DNA of 19,021 nt from Methanocorpusculum sp. MCE (lineage in GTDB: Archaea; Halobacteriota; Methanomicrobia; Methanomicrobiales; Methanocorpusculaceae): positions 1-19,021 of the forward strand of contig NIZU01000095.1 of assembly GCA_003315675.1 (NCBI GenBank), read 5' to 3'. This document shows positions 14,568-19,021 of this stretch, in pieces. Made by a program: the position numbers and the translations under genes. The notes under the pieces were generated by a model. The model made no database searches, had not been told where the DNA came from, and worked only from the letters and a program-made list of their open reading frames with translations. Every line of letters starts with the position of its first letter. Position 1 is the first letter of the stretch.

Positions 14568-14590
14568 AAAAAAAGATTTTCGGGAAAAAA
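14568..14590 (-). terminator. double oligo-T terminator after rfcL
   Basis: On the minus strand a run of six T (14585-14590) and a run of seven T (14568-14574) follow the rfcL stop within 30 bases. The bases between and after allow a small stem (CCGAAAA/TTTTCGG). Confidence 0.5.
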
Positions 14591-14595
14591 GCAGG

Positions 14596-16029
14596 TTAGA
14601 AAAAGTCCAGCGTCGCCTGCTTTGGGGCGAGCTTTTTTTCTTCCTGAGGATCTGGGGAGAACGGCAGTTCTTCTGCAGCCGGCGGCGTTTCCGGGACGGG
14701 GGGTTCCTGCATTCGAAGTGCCTCCAGCTGCTCCTCGAGTTTTCGCATCTCCGCCTTCTTGGAGGCCGTCATCTTTTTCACCTTCATGTCCCGTTCTTTT
14801 GCGGCCTGCTGGACCATCTTTACCGCGGCGGCAGCGGCTGCTTTGTCATGCAGGACGATTCCCATCTGGTCGACGTCGAGGTTGTGGCGTTCGCAGAATG
14901 CTGCAGGATCCTTTTCGGCAAACCGGGAAAGCAGAGCCAGGTACTGGCTCTGGATCTGACTTTCAGGAATGCTGTACCCTTCCGCAAGCGATGCCGCGAG
15001 GGTTCGTCGAATCGTCTTCTGCTTTTTTGCGGTACTCATCCGTTTCCAGCGGGATGGGGGCATGATCCGCGTCCGAAAACCCGCGCCGGCATTTTCCGAA
15101 GCGACGCCGAGCGTCATCATCGACGTGGCATACCGCCAGAGAGTGAAGTACTGGCGCCTCATTGTTCTTCCAAGATATACATCCGCCCGCGAGATCCTTC
15201 CATAGGCCCGGATCCGCCGTTTGGGATCATGCATCAGCGGGATCGATTCCTCGATCCACTGCATGACATAGTCGGGTTTTTCGTCGCATTCGAACGATAG
15301 TTTCTGCAGTTCGCGGTCCGGCACTCCGGCAAAAACACCGCCGACTAAATCAAAGATCGTCGCGCGTTCGTCTTTCTGGGCGGTATTGATATCCCCGGCA
15401 GATATGCTGGTCTTCCCGGTCGAGGAGCCGAACAGCATGTTTACAGCAGTACGCATATCCCCTGCCGAACTTTCCGCGATCGCTGAAAGTGCATCTTCCC
15501 CGCAGGTGATCTCTTCGAAGCGGCAGATCTCCTTCATCCGTTTCTGGAGCGTAGAGACACCGATCGCTCTGAAAGGGACCGGATCGCAGAGTCTGCGGAT
15601 CGAATCGGAGACCCCGTATGCGTCGTTTGCGATCAGAACGATCGGCTGTTTTGCATCTTTCAGAATATCTGCGATCGCCCGGGCTCCTCCCCGGTCCGCA
15701 TTTCCCTCGAGGTTGTCCACCTCGTCGATGATGATCAGTTTTCGGCCGGCGCCAAACAGACTGGTCGTTGTTGACGAGTTCCCGGCGACACGCTCGATGA
15801 TTGCTTTCGTGCGGGCATCCGAGGCATTCAATTCCAGAACTTCCCATCCCATATCACGGGCAAGAGCAAGGGCTGCCGAAGTCTTTCCAATACCCGGTTT
15901 TCCCGTAAAAAGCAGCGGGCGTGAGTCCGGCGTCCAGGTTTTGGCCCAGTCAACAATCTGTCTGACCGCCGATCCATTGCCTAAAATATCGGCAAGATGC
16001 ATCGGGCGGTACTTCTCTGCCCAGTCCAT
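14596..16029 (-). CDS. rfcL: replication factor C large subunit
   Basis: RfcL, with RfcS, loads the PCNA sliding clamp onto primed DNA. The 477-residue protein starts MDWAEKYRP (RFC box I), has Walker A GKPGIGKT at 43-50, box LNASDAR at 67-73, Walker B IIIDEVDNLEG at 99-109, and a long C-terminal collar domain. Residues about 400-440 are a charged coiled-coil-like helix, followed by a Pro/Glu-rich linker and a terminal PIP box QATLDFF (471-477) for binding PCNA. The length is normal for archaeal RfcL. It appears monocistronic: a TATA-like box lies about 33 bases before the ATG (leader under 10 bases) and oligo-T tracts follow the stop. Confidence 0.96.
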   Translation of the reverse strand: MDWAEKYRPMHLADILGNGSAVRQIVDWAKTWTPDSRPLLFTGKPGIGKTSAALALARDMGWEVLELNASDARTKAIIERVAGNSSTTTSLFGAGRKLIIIDEVDNLEGNADRGGARAIADILKDAKQPIVLIANDAYGVSDSIRRLCDPVPFRAIGVSTLQKRMKEICRFEEITCGEDALSAIAESSAGDMRTAVNMLFGSSTGKTSISAGDINTAQKDERATIFDLVGGVFAGVPDRELQKLSFECDEKPDYVMQWIEESIPLMHDPKRRIRAYGRISRADVYLGRTMRRQYFTLWRYATSMMTLGVASENAGAGFRTRIMPPSRWKRMSTAKKQKTIRRTLAASLAEGYSIPESQIQSQYLALLSRFAEKDPAAFCERHNLDVDQMGIVLHDKAAAAAAVKMVQQAAKERDMKVKKMTASKKAEMRKLEEQLEALRMQEPPVPETPPAAEELPFSPDPQEEKKLAPKQATLDFF

Positions 16030-16056
16030 GTTCGTTACTGTAGTTATGGTTGTCTG

Positions 16057-16067
16057 GAGATAATAAC
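16057..16067 (-). promoter_or_regulatory. TATA-like box for rfcL
   Basis: On the minus strand this reads CGTTATTATCT. The distance to the ATG at 16029 predicts a leaderless or nearly leaderless transcript; no Shine-Dalgarno is present. Confidence 0.4.
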
Positions 16068-16140
16068 GGTTGGGAAAAGTCCGGGAACGGGTCCGATGCC
16101 GATTTTGAAAAAGAAATTATGGGGAGACTCTGACCTGATT

Positions 16141-16165
16141 TTTCATAACCGTACGGGTTATGAAA
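16141..16165. other. 10-bp-stem palindrome overlapping the 3' end of the TrmB-type gene
   Basis: TTTCATAACC (16141-16150) and GGTTATGAAA (16156-16165) form a perfect inverted repeat around a 5-base centre. The stop codon of the regulator gene (16158-16160) lies inside it. It may act as a transcript end or processing hairpin, or as an operator-like dyad upstream of rfcL. Confidence 0.55.
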
Positions 16166-16874
16166 TCGGCGTAGATGTTGTTTCGCGTGAAAACAGCCTC
16201 TTTTTTCCCTCCCGCTCATATACCGCAAGTACTTCCTTTCTGTCCGCATAGATTATCACTTTCGTCGGCAGAGACATTTTTCTGAGGATCGGCGGATGGA
16301 ACAAAGACTCTTTTGTGTCTTTGTCTGCAAGAAAACAGGGGAAAGGAATTTTCTTTGCAGTTTTTTTATTACTGACGACACTGTTGACACTGACGCGTTT
16401 TGCCGCCAGGGAGAGTTCTTCAGCAAAATACTGATAAAATGCTGGATCGTCGGAGATGATGAGAAGTTCGTTTTTTGCTGTTTTCAAAAGGAAACGGATA
16501 TGATTTCCGATTCCCCACTCAGATTGAATGGTGTAGGTCTGCCCCAGTTGATCGGTACTGGTGAGAGCGGCAAAGGTTTCAAGCGCTATTCCCAGCGTAT
16601 CATAGCGGGTAACTGCCTCCCGCTTCAGTCTTTCAACGGTGTGGGGAATATCGGCGACACGGTATCGGACGGGGGACTGTCTGTTTGAGATAATATAACC
16701 CTTTTTCTCCAGACTGGCAAGCGTTTCATACACCCTTCCCCGGGGAATGTTGGTCGTCTCGTGAAGTTCCCGGGGACTTGCGGAATTAATACAGATAAGC
16801 GTGAGATATACCTTTGCTTCATACTCGCTCATCCCTATCCCCTTGAGCTGAACTATCATATTTTCTTCAAACAT
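16158..16874 (-). CDS. TrmB-family transcriptional regulator
   Basis: This is a 238-residue protein. The N-terminal winged helix (about 5-75) has the TrmB pattern: GMSEYEAKVYLTLI, then ASPRELHETTNIPRGRVYETLASLEKKGYI as recognition helix and wing. A linker helix (about 78-100) follows, then a sensor-like domain (about 110-235) with the NELLIISDDPAF strand seen in TrmB proteins with a PLD-like or sugar-sensing C-domain. No DNA target or effector can be read from the sequence. The ATG at 16874 has a GGTGGTG site. It is divergent from mmp2, so it may regulate that operon, and it lies upstream of rfcL on the same strand with its own end hairpin. Confidence 0.88.
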   Translation of the reverse strand: MFEENMIVQLKGIGMSEYEAKVYLTLICINSASPRELHETTNIPRGRVYETLASLEKKGYIISNRQSPVRYRVADIPHTVERLKREAVTRYDTLGIALETFAALTSTDQLGQTYTIQSEWGIGNHIRFLLKTAKNELLIISDDPAFYQYFAEELSLAAKRVSVNSVVSNKKTAKKIPFPCFLADKDTKESLFHPPILRKMSLPTKVIIYADRKEVLAVYEREGKKRLFSRETTSTPIS

Positions 16875-16913
16875 ACACCACCGTCAATGTGATTATGTTT
16901 TCCATACGCAATG

Positions 16914-16923
16914 ATATAATTTA
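16914..16923 (-). promoter_or_regulatory. TATA-like box for the TrmB-type gene
   Basis: On the minus strand this reads AAATTATATC, centred about 44 bases before the ATG at 16874, giving a leader of roughly 18 bases that contains the GGTGGTG ribosome site. Confidence 0.45.
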
Positions 16924-16970
16924 CCTTGGATCCGGCCGTCTGAAACACAGATATTATCATTACAGAAGGG

Positions 16971-16980
16971 GAATAAATAG
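16971..16980 (+). promoter_or_regulatory. TATA box for the mmp2-mtxX operon
   Basis: GAATAAATAG is preceded by a purine-rich BRE-like AAGGG. It predicts transcription from about 17001, giving a leader of about 50 bases. Just upstream of or across that point, AAAGGG (16995-17000) can pair with CCCTTT (17017-17022). A GAGGTGATC ribosome site follows at 17032-17040. Confidence 0.5.
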
Positions 16981-17050
16981 ACAAGACACATAGTAAAGGG
17001 ACTAAAAAACTCCGGCCCCTTTCATTCTCAAGAGGTGATCTAAAAGAACC

Positions 17051-18046
17051 ATGTCTGCAGATACATATACCCCCGAATCCGTTTCAGACGCCGTTAGAAA
17101 ATATGATGGTGTTCGACGTAAAAAAGCGATTGGCAATCTAGTAAAAACGCTCCACATCGACAACATTGATGTTGTTGCATCGTATGGAGAGGATGCTGCG
17201 GTAATTCAGAACGGTCGTTCGGCTCTCCTCCTGGCTGCAGACGGGATATGGAATCAGCTGATGGAACTCGATCCGTACTGGGCCGGATACTGCTCGATCC
17301 TTGTAAATGTCCACGATATAGCGGCAATGGGCGGGCGGCCGATTGCAATGGTAGATGTCCTCTCTGCCGTAGACGATGAACTCATGGACAAGGTTACCCA
17401 TGGCATGTGCGATGCGGCCAGAGCGTTTGACGTGCCGGTCGTCGGCGGTCATCTTCACCCCGACGCCCCTCACAATGTCATCGATGTTTCAATCCTCGGG
17501 ATTGCCGAGCTGGACAGTGTCATATACAGCACCAAAGCAGAGCCGGGAGATGCGATCATCGTTGCGATGGATCTTAACGGAAGAATCCATCCAAACGCCG
17601 GTATGAACTGGGACTCGGTAACGAAGAAGGATCCAAAACTGCTGAGATCACAGATTGCCGTGATGAAAACCCTTGGCGAACGTCATCTGCTTACCGCAGG
17701 AAAAGACATCTCGAATCCAGGAATCATCGGAACGCTTGGAATGCTTCTTGAGTCCAGTAATGTCGGCGGTCTAATCGATCTCGATGCGATCCCGCGGCCG
17801 GATCTGGATAAACTCGGCATCGGATTCGAGCAGTGGGTCCGGATGTACCCAGGCATGGGATTTATCGTAACGGCGAATCAGGCATCGGTCGATCAGGTAT
17901 GTCAGCTGTTTAGAAAAGTCAATATGGCTGCTCAGGTTATCGGAACCGTAAATGACACCCGAAAACTCGTTCTCCAGAAGGGAAACGAGAAAGCCACGCT
18001 CTTCAACTTCTGCGTCGAGGGCATTACCAATATTAGTTCGGTATGA
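17051..18046 (+). CDS. mmp2: methanogenesis marker protein 2 (AIR synthase/ThiL-like)
   Basis: This 331-residue protein belongs to the PurM/ThiL/SelD/HypE superfamily. Visible motifs are YGEDAAVI (45-52), a following AADGIW strand, NVHDIAAMGGRPIAMVDVLS with the HD-metal/phosphate site (near 80-99), VVGGHLHPDA, and the C-terminal half with NPGIIGTLGMLLESS. The combination is that of methanogenesis marker 2, found essentially only in methanogens. The substrate is unknown; relatives bind ATP and activate an acyl or carbonyl oxygen, so a role in cofactor or enzyme modification is likely. The ATG has a GAGGTGATC site ten bases ahead. The stop overlaps the mtxX start by four bases. Confidence 0.93.
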   Translation: MSADTYTPESVSDAVRKYDGVRRKKAIGNLVKTLHIDNIDVVASYGEDAAVIQNGRSALLLAADGIWNQLMELDPYWAGYCSILVNVHDIAAMGGRPIAMVDVLSAVDDELMDKVTHGMCDAARAFDVPVVGGHLHPDAPHNVIDVSILGIAELDSVIYSTKAEPGDAIIVAMDLNGRIHPNAGMNWDSVTKKDPKLLRSQIAVMKTLGERHLLTAGKDISNPGIIGTLGMLLESSNVGGLIDLDAIPRPDLDKLGIGFEQWVRMYPGMGFIVTANQASVDQVCQLFRKVNMAAQVIGTVNDTRKLVLQKGNEKATLFNFCVEGITNISSV

Positions 18047-18825
18047 TAACGCTTGGAATCGGCTGCAGCGCCGAAGCCGAAAATGTTCTGGCAAGTGCAG
18101 AGCTGGCAGCTTCAGAGGATCTCCGCATCCTCTGCTACTCTTCCCTCCCGTTGGATGAACCGGAGTCGGCACATGTCGGGACGGTCATCTCTGATCGACC
18201 TCACATCGCGATGATCAATGATCTTCGTGCAGGAAAAATCCAGGGAGCCGTACGGGGAACCCTGTCGGCAAATGAGACCCTCAGGTACCTGAAGACAGCC
18301 TACGGCGTTTCCCGACTGGAACGAATTGCCCTGCTGGAAACATCCCGTGGCGAACGATTTTTCCTTGCTCCCGTCGGTGTTGACGAGGGATGGACCGTTG
18401 ACGAGAAGATTGATCTCGTTACCCGCGGCAGGGAACTTGCACGGAGTTTCGGGTTGTCCGAGAGGACAGCCGTGCTTTCCGGAGGGAGGATCGGCGACAT
18501 CGGCAGGCACCCGGTTGTTGACAGATCGATCAGCGATGCGATGGAGGTTGCGGAAAAAACCGGGGCCGTTCATGGAGAGATACTGATCGAGGACATGGTC
18601 AAGGAATGTGGAGTAATAATTGCTCCAGACGGCATTTCAGGGAATCTGATTTTCCGCACACTAACGTTTCTTGGAGCCGGAATCGGGCATGGTGCGCCCG
18701 TTATGAATATTCCCGGCGTATTCGTCGATAGTTCGCGCGCATCGTCCGGATACGTTCCTGCTTTGAATTTGACGGCAGCGGTTGTTAAAAAAATAAGCGA
18801 GAATATCTATCAAACCATTTTTTAA
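18043..18825 (+). CDS. mtxX: methanogenesis marker protein 4, MtxX family
   Basis: This 260-residue protein starts by ATGA overlap with mmp2, so translation is coupled. It has the phosphate acetyl/butyryltransferase-like fold of the MtxX family: LGIGCSAEAENVLASAE at the start, an SDRPHIAMINDLRAGKIQGAVRG segment (about 47-70), LSGGRIGDIGRHPVVDRSI (about 145-163) and DGISGNLIFRTLTFLGAG in the C-terminal part. The family was first named from a gene next to methyltransferase genes and called a methyltransferase-related protein, but no activity has been shown. The close pairing with mmp2 suggests the two act in one pathway. Confidence 0.92.
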   Translation: MITLGIGCSAEAENVLASAELAASEDLRILCYSSLPLDEPESAHVGTVISDRPHIAMINDLRAGKIQGAVRGTLSANETLRYLKTAYGVSRLERIALLETSRGERFFLAPVGVDEGWTVDEKIDLVTRGRELARSFGLSERTAVLSGGRIGDIGRHPVVDRSISDAMEVAEKTGAVHGEILIEDMVKECGVIIAPDGISGNLIFRTLTFLGAGIGHGAPVMNIPGVFVDSSRASSGYVPALNLTAAVVKKISENIYQTIF

Positions 18826-18911
18826 CGCGAATCATGATTTAAGGAAGATTGGCTACATCCATACCCCCTCACCCCCCCCAAAAAAAGAAGAATACCCATT
18901 ATTCCTTGACG

Positions 18912-18919
18912 TTTTTTTT
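18912..18919 (+). terminator. oligo-T terminator after mtxX
   Basis: Eight consecutive T residues lie 87 bases past the mtxX stop, with no clear hairpin. Upstream, at 18872-18886, a run of eight C is followed by seven A. Confidence 0.45.
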
Positions 18920-18969
18920 AATTTACACTCTGTTTTGAATCGTTTTCACCTGATAGATATTATAACAAA

Positions 18970-19020
18970 ATGCAGCCAGCATATATTTCACTCGTACTCT
19001 TTGCAGCGTTGTTACCTTCA
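18970..19020 (+). CDS. possible start of a membrane protein, cut by window edge
   Basis: From ATG 18970 the frame reads MQPAYISLVLFAALLPS up to the edge. This looks like the first membrane segment of an integral membrane protein. A TATA-like TTTTAATTTA (18916-18925) lies at a plausible distance, but no Shine-Dalgarno is seen. Only 17 residues are available, so the family cannot be named and the call is tentative. Confidence 0.35.
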   Translation, partial: MQPAYISLVLFAALLPS

Positions 19021-19021
19021 C

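Larger units (their letters stand above)
13978..14595. other. gene-free stretch between rfcL and the CoM operon
   Basis: I find no supported gene here. Contents in order: an AT-rich upstream region of the CoM operon, a stretch without recognisable features (14040-14280), a small CGGTC/GACCG hairpin (14283-14299), copy C of the dispersed repeat, a 12-bp-stem hairpin (14449-14487), and oligo-T tracts that probably end rfcL transcription. The 11-mer AATTATGGGGT occurs at 14141 and again at 14448. No tRNA-like cloverleaf or T-arm was recognised. Confidence 0.6.

Noticed and set aside
14542..15300. Long plus-strand open frame (about 250 residues) opposite the 3' half of rfcL
   Set aside because: It is antisense to a confidently identified RfcL coding sequence, and its translation is Arg/Phe/His-rich without recognisable domains.

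Overview
The window is a piece of an archaeal methanogen chromosome, most likely order Methanomicrobiales and plausibly a Methanocorpusculum-like species. The case rests on gene content: methanogenesis marker proteins 2 and 4 (MtxX), a marker-16-type ferredoxin-fused DUF39/COG1900 protein, cysteate synthase plus a fused sulfopyruvate decarboxylase (the cysteate route to coenzyme M, known from Methanosarcinales and Methanomicrobiales), and archaeal replication factor C large subunit with a PIP box. TATA-like boxes with very short leaders and oligo-T terminators fit archaea. The genus is an inference.

Layout. 1-1270: right part of an IS21-family insertion sequence (3' end of istA, complete istB, repeated motifs at the end). 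1271-1824: gene-free DNA full of small hairpins, an inverted scaffold repeat and the first copy of an 89-bp dispersed repeat. 1825-5507 (minus): a two-gene unit, a cytoplasmic PH-like x3 / zinc-ribbon / Yip1-like membrane protein followed 11 bp later by a secreted PKD-domain surface protein. 5603-6151 (plus): HdeD/DUF308 membrane protein, divergently expressed from the previous unit and closed by a clear hairpin-T terminator. 6261-8047 (plus): an OLD/RecF-like AAA ATPase followed 2 bp later by a DUF4276 (TOPRIM-like) protein, a candidate defence pair. 8066-8154: second copy of the 89-bp repeat, inverted.

8225-13923 (minus) is the centrepiece: six genes touching or overlapping by 1-4 bp, in transcription order a stand-alone ABC-type ATPase, a G3E-type GTPase, a small Fe-S protein, the marker-16-type DUF39-ferredoxin protein, cysteate synthase and ComDE. 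The last two make sulfoacetaldehyde by way of cysteate (the transaminase between them is not in the window). The remaining chemical step to coenzyme M is reductive thiolation of sulfoacetaldehyde. The DUF39/COG1900 family includes proteins that put sulfide onto an aldehyde-level precursor in homocysteine synthesis, so the four upstream genes are a strong candidate for that step and for its cofactor loading or energising machinery.

13924-14595 is a second gene-free stretch with the third copy of the dispersed repeat and a strong hairpin. 14596-16029 (minus) is rfcL. 16158-16874 (minus) is a TrmB-type regulator. 17051-18825 (plus) is an mmp2-mtxX pair with a 4-bp start/stop overlap. The last bases (18970 on) may start a membrane protein that runs off the edge. 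No tRNA, rRNA or CRISPR array was seen.
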